A stretch of DNA of 64,000 bases from Actinoplanes teichomyceticus ATCC 31121 (GTDB lineage Bacteria; Actinomycetota; Actinomycetes; Mycobacteriales; Micromonosporaceae). Position 1 is the first letter of the stretch, and each line of letters starts with the position of its first letter. Location: positions 8,043,001-8,107,000 of the forward strand of contig NZ_CP023865.1 in NCBI RefSeq assembly GCF_003711105.1. Direction: 5' to 3'. Below are positions 32,045 through 42,000 of this stretch, piece after piece. Position numbers and translations under genes: made by a program. The notes beneath the pieces were generated by a model that saw only the letters and a list, made by a program, of their open reading frames with translations, was not told the origin of the DNA and made no database searches.

Positions 32045-33348
32045 GGCGCACACTCCAGCGCGGCCTTGCGGACGGCGGCCACCTGCGCCGCCGCGCGGTC
32101 GGCGGGCAGGGCACGCAGCCGCGCCCAGAGCGCCTTGGCCGCGTCGACGGCCTCCGGGTCCTCGTACCGCGAGCCCCGCGCCGGCTCCCGGCCGAGCAGC
32201 CAGTACGCGGCCGCGCGCGCCTGCGCCCGGTCGGGTCCGCCGTCGCAGCCGGGCGCGCCGACGAACGCCGCGGTCACCGTCTCCGGCAGCACCGCCGACC
32301 GCTCGGCCAGGTGCCCGCCGGCGCCCACCTCGACCGGCAGCAGCACGGTGTCGGCGGGACGGGGCGCCGGCGCGAACGGCAGGTACGTGGTGTTGTCCTC
32401 GTGCACCCGGCTCGGCGCGCCGGGCAGCCTCGCCAGCACGGTCAGCGCCTCCCGGGCCGGCCCGACCAGCTCGGGCAGCAGGCCGGCGTGCACCCGGCTG
32501 ACGCAGATCCGCGGCTCGTCGTCGGCGCAGACCAGCGCCTTCGCGACCGGGTCCACCGAGTCGATGACGAGCCGGTTCTGGTGCGGCATGACCGCGATCG
32601 ACAGCGCGGCGCCCAGTCCGACCGGCAGCAGCGCCGCCACCCGGCTCCGCCAGCCACCGGAGGCGAACAGCAGCACCGCGGCCACCGCGAGCCCGGCCAG
32701 CCAGATCGCCTGGGAGCCGCTGACCCGCCACGGCACGGTGGCGTAGTCGTGCGGCATGTTCATCTCGTAGATCGGCGAGAAGACCAGCGCCAGCCACCCC
32801 CGGGGGCGGGTGGCCCACGGGATGCCCAGCAGCAGACCGAGACCCGCCACGGCCAGGGCCGGCGCGGTCATCAGGTGCGGCACCAGCCGACCGGCCGCCA
32901 GGCCGAGCCAGACCGCGGCGAGCAGCGCCAGCGCGCCGACCGCGACGACGGCCAGGATCCGCGCCGGCAGGTAGCCGGCGGTGCCGATGATCGCCACCCC
33001 GCCCGCCACGCTCATCAGCAGGTACCCGGCGATCACGGCGAGCGCCATCGCGCCGAGGGTCGGCACGATCCGCCGGGCGCGGGGCCGGGGCGTGCTGGCG
33101 AACAGCTCGCCCACGTTGGACTGCGCCTCCCGGCGGCCCTGCCAGGCGCCGGCGGCCAGGGCCAGCGGCCACAGCAGCACCAGATACAGCCGCTGGGTCA
33201 TGGCCAGCTGCATCCAGCCGGCCGCCCACTCGGACCCGCTCGCCGACCCGCTCGCGAAGTACAGCAACGCGGCCCCGGTCACCAGCACGATCAGGGCCGT
33301 CCCGGGGGCCGCCGACCGGCGCAGCTCGATACGCAGAACGTGGCTCAT
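32041..33348 (-). CDS. ABC-2 type permease-like membrane protein
   Basis: A 435-residue protein: about six membrane helices in the first 270 residues (starting MSHVLRIELRRSAAPGTALI; GWMQLAMTQRLYLVLLWPLA), one more near 240, then a ~150-residue soluble C-terminal domain (CADDEPRICVSRVHAGLLPE onwards) that would sit outside the membrane and carries two cysteines. Coupled on both sides by 4-nt overlaps with the ATPase and the last membrane gene. A permease of an ABC-2-like exporter is the best reading; the extra outer domain is unusual. Confidence 0.8.
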   Translation of the reverse strand: MSHVLRIELRRSAAPGTALIVLVTGAALLYFASGSASGSEWAAGWMQLAMTQRLYLVLLWPLALAAGAWQGRREAQSNVGELFASTPRPRARRIVPTLGAMALAVIAGYLLMSVAGGVAIIGTAGYLPARILAVVAVGALALLAAVWLGLAAGRLVPHLMTAPALAVAGLGLLLGIPWATRPRGWLALVFSPIYEMNMPHDYATVPWRVSGSQAIWLAGLAVAAVLLFASGGWRSRVAALLPVGLGAALSIAVMPHQNRLVIDSVDPVAKALVCADDEPRICVSRVHAGLLPELVGPAREALTVLARLPGAPSRVHEDNTTYLPFAPAPRPADTVLLPVEVGAGGHLAERSAVLPETVTAAFVGAPGCDGGPDRAQARAAAYWLLGREPARGSRYEDPEAVDAAKALWARLRALPADRAAAQVAAVRKAALECAP

Positions 33349-34145
33349 CGGGCCGCCCCCGTCCGGTGCCGGCGCAGCAGGGCCGAGTAGCCGCGCTCGG
33401 CCGGGCTGTCCCCGGCGTCGCCGTCGCCGCCCTGCGCGATCAGGTCGTCCGGGGTGCCCTGGAACACGAGTGTGCCCTCGTTGATCAGCACCACGTCGGT
33501 GCAGGCGGCCACCACGTCCTCGACCAGGTGCGTGGAGACCAGGACACAGCTGTCCACGCCCAGGTCGCGCAGCAGCTCGCGGAAATCGAGCCGCTGCTCC
33601 GGGTCGAGGCCGACGGTCGGCTCGTCGAGCAGCAGCACCGCGGGGTCGTTGACGATCGCCTGCGCGATGCCGGCCCGGCGCAGCATGCCGCCGGACAGCG
33701 TCTTCATCCGCGCGTCGGCCTTGGCGGCGAGGCCGACCCGCTCGATCGCCCGCTGCACCGCGCCGGGGACCGCCGGCTTCGGCATCTCCTTGAGCCACGC
33801 CATGTACTCGACGAACTCGCGCACCGTGAAGCGTGGGTAGAACCCGAACTGCTGCGGCAGGTAGCCGAGCGCGCGGCGGACCGGCCTGAGGTCGGCACGG
33901 CCGTCCACCGGCTCGCCGAGCAGGGCGAGCCGGCCGCCGGCCGGCTGCAGGACGGTCGCCAGCGCGCGCATCAGCGTGGTCTTGCCGGCGCCGTTCGGGC
34001 CGAGCAGGCCGTGGACACCGGTGCCCAGCCTCAGGTCGAGGCCGTCGACGGCCAGGTGGCGGCCGGCGCGGACGCGCAGCCCGTCGGCGTGGACCACCCA
34101 GGGATGGGTGGTGGGTGCGGTCTCGGCCGCGCTCACCAGGCGCAT
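33345..34145 (-). CDS. ABC transporter ATP-binding protein
   Basis: A 266-residue ATPase. Walker A LLGPNGAGKTTLMRAL, Q-loop region YLPQQFGFYPRFTVREFV, signature LSGGMLRRAGIAQAI, Walker B AVLLLDEPTVGLDPEQR, and H-loop STHLVEDV. This is the DrrA/CcmA/NatA exporter type. GGAG lies 7 nt before ATG 34145. It opens the three-gene transporter unit, 76 bp after the anti-sigma gene, and probably is under the ECF sigma factor upstream. Confidence 0.95.
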   Translation of the reverse strand: MRLVSAAETAPTTHPWVVHADGLRVRAGRHLAVDGLDLRLGTGVHGLLGPNGAGKTTLMRALATVLQPAGGRLALLGEPVDGRADLRPVRRALGYLPQQFGFYPRFTVREFVEYMAWLKEMPKPAVPGAVQRAIERVGLAAKADARMKTLSGGMLRRAGIAQAIVNDPAVLLLDEPTVGLDPEQRLDFRELLRDLGVDSCVLVSTHLVEDVVAACTDVVLINEGTLVFQGTPDDLIAQGGDGDAGDSPAERGYSALLRRHRTGAAR

Positions 34146-34221
34146 GATCGATCTCCTCTGCACGGGAAGTCTCGGGCACGGCTCAGCGGCGCGCGGGCGC
34201 GCCGGAACCGGGACGGGCGGG

Positions 34222-35025
34222 TCAGTTGTGGCTGGACAGCCGGCGCAGGCCGGCGGACCGGGCGAGGGCGAAAGCGGCGGACACGACGGTGACCAGGGCC
34301 CAGAAGGCGATGCCGGCCGGCTCCAGCACCACCGGGAGACGGGTGGTGAGCAGCGCCGGGAGCGCCACCACCAGGCCCCATCCGGCGGCCAGCCCGACCG
34401 CGGCGCGGCGCACGCCGACGACCGCGCCGAGCGCGATCGCCGCGGTGGTGAACGCCAGGCACGGCAGCAGGGCCAGGGCCAGCGAGACCCCGGTACGGGT
34501 GCTGGCCAGCCCGAGCGCCGGCACGATCACGGCCAGCACGGTGGCGGTCCGGCGCAGCAACAGCGGGAGGCCGGCCGCCGGGGTGCCGGCGATCAGCTCC
34601 CAGGCCGGATCGCTGCCCCGGCTCCACGCGACCGCCACCCCGGGCAGCGGCGCCACCGGGGCCAGCAGCAGCACCAGCGACGGCAGGCTCGGCTGGACCG
34701 CCTGCAGCAGCACCGCGCAGCCCAGCACGGCCGCCGTCATGCACAGCCACGGCACCAGCTGCCAGACCAGCCAGCGGTGCCGGGCCGCCGACCACCGCCG
34801 GCGGCGGGGCATCGGAGCCGGTCCGGCCGCGATCTGCTGGTCCACGCCGGCGGTCACGCGGTCGAGCAGGCTCAGCACGTCGACCGGCGCGCTGCCGGTG
34901 AGCCGGGCCCGGCAGTCGGGGCACTCCTCGAGATGCACCTCGACGGACCACACCGTGGCCTCGTCCAGGTCCGGGTCGCCACCGGCGTACCGGGAGATCA
35001 CCGCGGGGTTCGGGTGTCCGGTCAT
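34222..35025 (-). CDS. Zinc-finger anti-sigma factor, multi-pass membrane protein
   Basis: A 267-residue protein. The N-terminal ZAS-type motif is present (His31, Cys35, Cys38 in VEVHLEECPDCRARL), binding the sigma factor in the cytosol. The rest has about six membrane helices (from about residue 87), more than a normal single-pass anti-sigma factor. The ATG overlaps the sigma gene stop (ATGA). The polytopic membrane part suggests direct sensing of a membrane or transporter state. Confidence 0.88.
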   Translation of the reverse strand: MTGHPNPAVISRYAGGDPDLDEATVWSVEVHLEECPDCRARLTGSAPVDVLSLLDRVTAGVDQQIAAGPAPMPRRRRWSAARHRWLVWQLVPWLCMTAAVLGCAVLLQAVQPSLPSLVLLLAPVAPLPGVAVAWSRGSDPAWELIAGTPAAGLPLLLRRTATVLAVIVPALGLASTRTGVSLALALLPCLAFTTAAIALGAVVGVRRAAVGLAAGWGLVVALPALLTTRLPVVLEPAGIAFWALVTVVSAAFALARSAGLRRLSSHN

Positions 35026-35609
35026 GACAGCGCCTCCCGAAGAGCGATCCGGGCCCGCCGCGCGCGGGTCTTCACCGTGCCCTCGGGCACGCCGAGCAGC
35101 AGCGACGTCTCCCGGACCGAGAGCCCGTCGAGGACCATGGCGCGCAGCACCTGGCGGACGTCGGCGGGCAGCGCGAGCAGCGCCTGCTCCAGGTCCTGAC
35201 CGACCCGGCCGGCCATCACCTCGTCCTCGGCCGCCGGGGTGGTGGTCTCGGCGCGCACGGCCGGCAGCTCCTGCTGCCGGGCCCGCCGGCGGAACGCGTC
35301 GACCAGCCGGTTCGCGGCGATCGTCCACAGCCAGCCGACCGCGCTGCCGGAGGCGGCCGACCCGGCGAAACCGCCCGCCGCCCGCCAGACGGCGAGATAG
35401 GTCTCCTGCATCACGTCGGCGACCACGTCCTCGTCGGCGCACCGGCGGCGCAGCCGGACCGCGAGCCAGGGCGCCGTCCGCCGGTACAGCTCGTCGAACG
35501 CGTGGCGGTCGCCGGTGGCCGTGCGGCGCACCAGCTCCGCCTCGTCGGCCGAGTCCAGGCTTCGTCTCACAACCAGCAAGACGACGGCACGGCGCCGACG
35601 GTTCTCCAC
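35022..35609 (-). CDS. ECF-type RNA polymerase sigma factor
   Basis: About 195 residues. Region 2 (DRHAFDELYRRTAPWLAVRL, then DVVADVMQETYLAVWRAAGG and VGWLWTIAANRLVDAFRRR) and region 4 (LLALPADVRQVLRAMVLDGL, then SVRETSLLLGVPEGTVKTRA) are both intact. The start is uncertain: GTG 35609 (used) or GTG 35570; neither has a good ribosome site. Coupled to the membrane anti-sigma gene; the ABC exporter genes downstream are the obvious regulon candidates. Confidence 0.92.
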   Translation of the reverse strand: MENRRRRAVVLLVVRRSLDSADEAELVRRTATGDRHAFDELYRRTAPWLAVRLRRRCADEDVVADVMQETYLAVWRAAGGFAGSAASGSAVGWLWTIAANRLVDAFRRRARQQELPAVRAETTTPAAEDEVMAGRVGQDLEQALLALPADVRQVLRAMVLDGLSVRETSLLLGVPEGTVKTRARRARIALREALS

Positions 35610-35680
35610 CTGGAGTGACCCACGTCACCTACGGCCGGGGCCGGACCGGGACGCCGTTGACCGCGGCCGGCCCCGGGGTC

Positions 35681-36475
35681 TCAGACGACGCCGCGGTACG
35701 CGGCGAGCGTGGCGGCCAGCACGTCGCGGCCGGGGCGCTGCCAGAGCTCCTCGTTCATCACCTCGACCTCGATCGGGCCGGTGTAGCCCGCCTTGTCCAC
35801 CGCCCGATGGAAGGCGGACATGTCGACGCAGCCGTCGCCGGGCAGGCCGCGGCCGGTGAGCACGCCGGCCGGCAGCGGGGTGATCCAGTCGGCCAGCTGG
35901 TAGATCGCGATCCGCTCGCCGGCCCGCGCGATCTTGTCCAGCACGGTGTCGTCCCACCACAGGTGGTACGTGTCGACGGTGACCCCGACCCGGCCCACCG
36001 GATGCTGCTCGGCGATCGTCATGGCCTGGTCCCAGGTGCTGATCACGCAGCGGTCGGCGGCGTACATCGGGTGCAGCGGCTCGATCGCCAGGGTCACCCC
36101 GGCGGCGGCCGCGTGCGGCACCAGCGCGGCGACCGCGTCGGCGACGTGCCGGCGCGCGCCGGCCAGATCCTTCGACCCCGCCGGGAGGCCACCGGAGACC
36201 AGGACCAGCACGGACGTGCCGAGCGTGGCCGCCTCGTCGATGGCCCGGCGGTTGTCGTCGAACCAGTCCGGGGCCTGGAAGAACCCGCTGCGGCAGAGCG
36301 TGGTCACCGACAGGCCGGCGTCGCGGACCAGGGCGGCGGAGCGGTCCAGGCCGTACTCGGCGACCGGCTCGCGCCACAGCGCGACCTGGTCGACCCCGGC
36401 CTCGACACAGCCGGCGACCAGGTCCGGCAGGCCCCACGGCTTCGCCGTGACCTGGTTGAAGGAGAAGCGGCTCAT
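35681..36475 (-). CDS. Sugar phosphate isomerase/epimerase (xylose isomerase-like TIM barrel)
   Basis: A 264-residue AP-endonuclease-2 fold protein of the IolE/hydroxypyruvate isomerase type. Metal-site stretches: VTLAIEPLHPMYAADRCV, VGVTVDTYHLWWDDT and YTGPIEVEVMNEELWQ. Third gene of the operon 38764-35681; its ATG overlaps the DUF993 stop. Together with an Idh/MocA dehydrogenase it should isomerise a keto-sugar or keto-polyol intermediate. Substrate unknown. Confidence 0.9.
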   Translation of the reverse strand: MSRFSFNQVTAKPWGLPDLVAGCVEAGVDQVALWREPVAEYGLDRSAALVRDAGLSVTTLCRSGFFQAPDWFDDNRRAIDEAATLGTSVLVLVSGGLPAGSKDLAGARRHVADAVAALVPHAAAAGVTLAIEPLHPMYAADRCVISTWDQAMTIAEQHPVGRVGVTVDTYHLWWDDTVLDKIARAGERIAIYQLADWITPLPAGVLTGRGLPGDGCVDMSAFHRAVDKAGYTGPIEVEVMNEELWQRPGRDVLAATLAAYRGVV

Positions 36476-37611
36476 CCCACGGTCACCTCGAAGAATCGGT
36501 TGGCCCGGTGCGCCGCCAGGTCGGGGTCGGGCAGCAGGCCGGCGGCGTCGGCGAGCTCGATCAGCCGGGCCAGGTGCGGCACCGAGCGGCCCGACTGCAG
36601 GCCGCCGACCATGGTGAAGTGCCGCTGGTGACCGGCCAGCCAGGCGAGGAAGACGATGCCGGTCTTGTAGTAGAACGTCGGCCTGCCGAAGATGTGCCGG
36701 GAGAGCGGAACGGTGGGCGCGAAGATCCGGTCGTACTCGTCGAGGTCGCCGCGGTCCAGGGCGGCGAAGGCGGCCGCGGCGGCCGGGGCGATCGCCGCGA
36801 AGATGCCGAGCAGCGCGTCCGAGTGGCCCTGCTCGTCGCCGCGGATCAGCCGCGGGTAGTTGAAGTCGTCGCCGGTGTAGAGGCGCACCCCGGCGGGCAG
36901 ACGGCGGCGTAGCCGGATCTCGTGGTCCGCGTCGAGCAGCGAGATCTTGATGCCGTCGACCTTGGCCGGATCGGTGTCGATCAGCTCCAGCACGGTCTCG
37001 GTGGCCTTGTCCACGTCGGGCGAGCCCCAGTAGCCCTCCAGCGCCGGGTCGAACGCGGTGCCCAGCCAGTGCAGGACGACCGGCCGGCTGGACGCCTGCA
37101 GCAGGCCGCGATAGAGGTGCAGGTAGTCGTCGGCGTCCCGGGCGGTGGCGGCCAGATGGCGGCTGCACATCAGGACCGGCACGGCGCCGGCGTCGAGCAC
37201 GTCGGCGAGCTGTTCCTCGTACGCCGCACGCAGTTGGCCGAGGGTGGCCGGGCCCGGCGGCAACTGGTCGGTCGCGACCCCCGCCACGATCCGCCCGCCG
37301 CAGGCGGCGGCCTCGGCCGCGCTGCGCCGCACGAGCTCCCGGGTCGCCGCGTAGTCCAGGCCCATCCCGCGCTGCGCGGTGTCCATCGCCTCGGCGACAC
37401 CCAGGCCGTGCGACCACAGGTGGCGGCGGAAGGCCAGGGTGGCCTCCCAGTCCAGGGCGGCCGGCGCGCCGGGCGCGTTCTCGGCGTGCGGGTCCGCGAC
37501 GACATGGGCCGCGGCGTACGCGATCCGGGTGGCCGGCGGACCGGTGGGCCGGTTCCAGGCGGTACCTCCGGACAGGGTCAGCGGCCCGGTCGGCAGGTTC
37601 ACCACGGCCAT
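36472..37611 (-). CDS. DUF993 family protein, predicted aldolase-fold enzyme
   Basis: A 379-residue member of DUF993, a family distantly related to dihydrodipicolinate-synthase type barrels. Recognisable stretches: TRIAYAAAHVVADPHAENAP, LWSHGLGVAEAMDTAQRGMG, GVATDQLPPGPATLGQLRAA, KVDGIKISLLDADHEIRLRR and LYTGDDFNYPRLIRGDEQGH. The KISLLD lysine is a Schiff-base candidate by analogy. It sits between a Gfo/Idh/MocA dehydrogenase and a sugar isomerase, 1 nt after the first and overlapping the second by 4 nt, so it acts in the same catabolic pathway, probably as the cleavage or hydrolysis step. Confidence 0.9.
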   Translation of the reverse strand: MAVVNLPTGPLTLSGGTAWNRPTGPPATRIAYAAAHVVADPHAENAPGAPAALDWEATLAFRRHLWSHGLGVAEAMDTAQRGMGLDYAATRELVRRSAAEAAACGGRIVAGVATDQLPPGPATLGQLRAAYEEQLADVLDAGAVPVLMCSRHLAATARDADDYLHLYRGLLQASSRPVVLHWLGTAFDPALEGYWGSPDVDKATETVLELIDTDPAKVDGIKISLLDADHEIRLRRRLPAGVRLYTGDDFNYPRLIRGDEQGHSDALLGIFAAIAPAAAAAFAALDRGDLDEYDRIFAPTVPLSRHIFGRPTFYYKTGIVFLAWLAGHQRHFTMVGGLQSGRSVPHLARLIELADAAGLLPDPDLAAHRANRFFEVTVG

Positions 37612-37612
37612 C

Positions 37613-38764
37613 TCAGGCGCCCCCCAGCTCGATGCGGCGTCCCTCGCGGGCGGACCGCAGACCGGCCTCGGCCAGCCGCACCCCGCGCGCGCCGGAGGCG
37701 AAGTCCCAGTGGAACGCCTCCCCGCCCACTACGTGCCGCAGGAACGCCTCCCACTGCGCCTTGAAGCCGTTGTCGAACTCGTCGTTGTCCGGGACCTCGC
37801 ACCACTGGTCGCGGAACGAGGCGCCGGTGAGCGGCAGGTCCGGGTTCCACACCGGCTTGGGGGTGGTGGCCCGGTGCTGGATCCGGCAGCCGCGCAGCCC
37901 GGCCACGGCGCTGCCGTGCGTGCCGTCGACCTGGAACTCGACCAGCTCGTCGCGGTTGACCCGGACCGCCCAGGAGGAGTTGATCTGGGCGATCACGCCG
38001 CCGTCCAGCTCGAAGATCGCGTACGCCGCGTCGTCGGCGTCCGCGGCGTACTGCTCGCCGCGCTCGTCCACCCGGCGCGGGATGTGCGTGGCGGTGGTGG
38101 CCTGCACGCTGCGGACCGCGCCGAACAGCTCCTCCAGCACGTAGTTCCAGTGCGGGAACATGTCCATCACGATGCCGCCGCCGTCGGCCAGCCGGTAGTT
38201 CCAGCTCGGACGCTGTGCGGGCTGCCAGTCGCCCTCGAAGACCCAGTAACCGAACTCGCCGCGCACCGACAGGATGCGGCCGAAGAAGCCGCCGTCGATC
38301 AACCGCTTCAGTTTCCGCAGCCCGGGCAGGAACAGCTTGTCCTGCACCACGCCGTTGCGGATGCCGGCCAGCCGCGCCAGCTCGGCCAGCTCCTCGGCCG
38401 CCGCGGAGCTCTCGGCGAGCGGCTTCTCGGTGTAGACGTGCTTGCCGGCCGCGATGGCCTGGCGAATCGCCTTCTCCCGCTGCTGGGTGACCTGCGCGTC
38501 GAAGTAGATCTCCACATCCGGCCGGGCCAGCGCGGCGTCCAGGTCGGTGGTCCACTCGCTCAGGCCGTGCCGCGCGGCGATCCCGGCGAGCTTGTCCGGG
38601 TCGCGGCCGAGCAGGATCGGCTCCGGCCAGATGTGCTCGCCGCCGGGCAGGGCGACGCCACCCTGTTCCCGGATGGCCAGCAGGGAGCGGACCAGGTGCT
38701 GCCGGTACCCCATCCGGCCGGTCACGCCGTTGAGCACGATGCCGATCGATCTGCGCGCTGCCAT
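37613..38764 (-). CDS. Gfo/Idh/MocA family oxidoreductase
   Basis: A 383-residue NAD(P)-dependent sugar or polyol dehydrogenase. N-terminal Rossmann segment (IGIVLNGVTGRMGYRQHLVR), the EKP motif KHVYTEKPLAES, and the C-terminal alpha/beta domain with ADGGGIVMDMFPHWNYVLEE whose His is a usual catalytic partner. First gene of a three-gene operon; GGAGG lies 9 nt before the ATG, and a perfect palindrome lies 23 bp upstream. Likely oxidises a sugar to a keto form for the downstream isomerase and DUF993 enzyme. Confidence 0.93.
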   Translation of the reverse strand: MAARRSIGIVLNGVTGRMGYRQHLVRSLLAIREQGGVALPGGEHIWPEPILLGRDPDKLAGIAARHGLSEWTTDLDAALARPDVEIYFDAQVTQQREKAIRQAIAAGKHVYTEKPLAESSAAAEELAELARLAGIRNGVVQDKLFLPGLRKLKRLIDGGFFGRILSVRGEFGYWVFEGDWQPAQRPSWNYRLADGGGIVMDMFPHWNYVLEELFGAVRSVQATTATHIPRRVDERGEQYAADADDAAYAIFELDGGVIAQINSSWAVRVNRDELVEFQVDGTHGSAVAGLRGCRIQHRATTPKPVWNPDLPLTGASFRDQWCEVPDNDEFDNGFKAQWEAFLRHVVGGEAFHWDFASGARGVRLAEAGLRSAREGRRIELGGA

Positions 38765-38786
38765 GTGCGGTTACCTCCGGTGCTTA

Positions 38787-38802
38787 AGGAAAGCGCTTTC
38801 CT
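38787..38802. promoter_or_regulatory. Perfect LacI-family operator palindrome
   Basis: AGGAAAGCGCTTTCCT, a perfect 16-bp palindrome with the central CG and GAAAGCGCTTTC core typical of LacI/GalR-family operators. It is 23 bp before the start of the dehydrogenase-DUF993-isomerase operon, overlapping the expected promoter, so repression is expected. No LacI gene is in the window. Confidence 0.85.
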
Positions 38803-39000
38803 GCTGCTGGCAGCGTAGGACTTAAGCCATCTCGGAGACAAGGGTCAATTCGTGCCGTAACCGGGAGCGACGCCCGGAGCCGAGGCGCCGCACGCCGGCC
38901 ACGCCGTGCCGGCGGTGCCCGGCCGGGCGTGACCCGGGGCAGCGCCCGTCGCGGACGCACCTCGGCCGGGCGCCTGCCCACGGCGCGGACCGCGGCCGGG

Positions 39001-42000
39001 TCAGTACACGTCGCGGACGTAGCGCTTGTCGGCGGCCAGCTGCTTGAGGTACGCGGTCGCGGCCTCCGGGGCGAGCCGCCCGTGGTTGACCGCGATCTCG
39101 TGCAGCGCCCGGTCCACGTCCTTGGCCATCCGGCTGGCGTCGCCGCACACGTAGAGGTGTGCGCCGTCCTGCAGCCACGCCCACACCTGCGCGCCCTGCT
39201 CGCGCATCCGGTCCTGCACGTACACCTTGGTCCGCTGGTCCCGGGAGAAGGCCAGGTCCAGCCGGTTGAGCGTGCCGGCCGCGGAGAGCGCCGCCAACTC
39301 CTCGCGGTAGTAGAAGTCGGTGGCCCGGCGCTGCTCGCCGAAGAACAGCCAGTTCGCCCCGCTCGCCCCGGTGGCCTGCCGCTCCTGCAGGAAGCCGAGG
39401 AACGGCGCCACCCCGGTGCCCGGCCCCACCATGATCATCGGGGTGGCGGGGTCGGCCGGCGGGCGGAAGTGCGGGGTCTTCTGCACGAACAGCGGCACCT
39501 GAAGGTCCGGGCCGGCGTCGGCCAGGTGCGTGGAGCAGACGCCCCGGCGTGGCCGGCCGCGCAGGCTGTCGAAGCGGACCACCGACACGGTCAGGCTGAC
39601 CCGGTCCGGATCGACCAGCGGCGTCGAGCTGATCGAGTAGAGCCGGGGCTGCAACCGCTTCAGCACCCCGGCCCACTCCTGCGCGGAGGCGCGTACGCCG
39701 TGCTCGGCGATCAGGTCGACGGCCTGCCGCCCCCAGGTCCACTTGGCCAGCTCGCCCTTGTTGTCCGGGCGCAACAGGGTCTTGAGCTGGCCGTCCCCGC
39801 CGCGCTCGGCGGCGAACCGGAGCAGGTCGGTGGTGATCTTCGTGATGTCCAGGTGCCGGGACAGCGCCTCGGCCAGCCCGATCATGCCGACCCGATCCAG
39901 CTCCACCGCGGTGTCCGGGGCGAGGCCGGTGACGCTCAGCCACTCCTCGACCAGCTCCGGGCTGTTGACCGGCCAGACGCCGAGCGCGTCCCCGGCCTGG
40001 TACTCCAGCCGGCCGCCGGTGTCGAAGGTGAACCGGCGCACCTCCTTGGCCGAGCCGGGCAGGCTGAGCAGGCGGTTGCCGACCAGGGTGGCGGTCATCG
40101 GGTCGGCCCGGGTGGGGGTCGGGACGGGTTTCGCGGTCAGCGCCGAGACCACCGCCTCCAGCCAGCGCGCGGCGGTGTCCTCGTAGTCCGGCTCGCAGTC
40201 GGCGCGCGGCGCGAGCCGGATCCCGCCCAGTTCGGCGAGGCGCTCGTCGAGGCGCCGGCCGTGTCCGCAGAAGTCGTCGTAGCGGGAATCGCCGAAGGCC
40301 AGCACCGCGAACCGCCGGCCGTCCAACCGGGGCGCGCCGTCGCCGGCCAGCGACTGCCAGAACGCGCTCCCGTTGTCGGGCGCGTCGCCGTCACCGAACG
40401 TGCTGGTCACGATCAGCAGGTCGGCGCCCGGGTCGAGCAGGTCCGCGGCGGCGCCGTCCATCGCGCGTACCGAGATCTGCCGCCCGGTGGCCGCCAGCCG
40501 CTCGCCGAGGCCGCGCGCGAACTCCTCGGCGGTGCCGGTCTGCGAGGCCCAGAGGATCTGCAGGGGCGGCCCCGACGCGGTGGCCTTCTCCAGCCCGGCG
40601 ACCGGCTCCGGGCCGGTGGCGAAGATTCCAGCGAGCAGTCCGTTCACCCACATGGCGGTGTCCGGGTCGAACGGCGCGCCGGCCGGCAGGGTGGGTGCGC
40701 CCGTCCGGGCCGGGGGCAGCCCCGCCAGGAACCCGGCCAGGTAGCGCCGCTGCCCACCGGTCAGCGCGGGCGGTTGCGGGTCCAGGCCGAGCAACTGGTG
40801 GACGGTCCCGTCCGGGGACAGGGGCGGGGCGGGCGCCGGCGCGGCCACTCTGGACAGCGCCACCGCGCACACCTTCAGCTCCGGCTGGAAGCTGAGCGGG
40901 TCCACCGCGTCGCTGGTCACGGCGTTGACGCTGACGTACTCGCCGAAGAGGTCGTTCCAGTGGAACGGGGCGAAACACGCGCCCGGCCGCACCCGGTCGG
41001 TGAGCACCGCGGGCAGCACCGCCCGCCCGCGCCGCGACGCGATCTCCACCTGGTCGCCCCCGGCGATCCCGAGAGCGGCCGCGTCCGCCGGGTGGATCTC
41101 CACGAACGGGCCCGGGTCGAGCTTGTTGAGCTTGGCCACCTTGCCGGTCTTGGTCAGCGTGTGCCACTGGTGCTGCACCCGGCCGGTGTTCAGCACGTAC
41201 GGGTAGTCGTCGTCGGGCAGCTCGGCGGGGTCCAGGTGCGGGCGGGGGTGGAAGACCGCCTTCCCGCTCGCGGTGGCGAACCGCAGGCCGCCGTCCGCGG
41301 TGCGGTAGCGGATCGGGTTGCGGTCCGGCCCGTCCGGCGCGGCGGGCCACTGCACCGGGCCGGCGGCCAGCCTCGGGTACGACACTCCGCGCAGGTCGTA
41401 GCCGGTCTGCGGGTTCGCGAACAGCTTGATCTCGTCGAGGATCTCGGCCGCGCTGGCGTACGAGAAGGCGTCCCCGTAGCCCATCGCGGCGGCGATCCGG
41501 GCGATCAGCAGCCAGTCCGGCAGCGCGTCGCCGGGCGCGTCCACCACCGGGTGCACCAGGGTCAGGTTCCGCTCCGAGTTGATCATGATGCCGTCGGTCT
41601 CCGACCACATGGCGGCCGGGAGCGCGATGTCGGCGTACGCGTTGGTCTCGGTCTCGGCGAACGCGTCCTGGGTGATCACCAGCTCGGCGGCCTCCAGGCC
41701 CGCGATCACCGTCTTCCGGTTGCCCACCGAGGCGACCGGGTTCGTGCAGACGATCCAGCACGCCTTGATCCGGCCCGCCGCCATCTGCTCGAACATCTCG
41801 ACGGTGCCCTTGCCGACCTCGGCGCGCAGGGTGCCGCCGGGCAGATCCCAGATCCGCTCGGTGAACTCCCGGTCGGCCGGGACCAGCACCGAGCGCTGGC
41901 CGGGCAGTCCCGGGCCCATGTAGCCCATCTCCCGGCCGCCCATCGCGTTCGGCTGCCCGGTCAGCGAGAACGGGCCGCTCCCGGTACGGCAGATCGCGCC

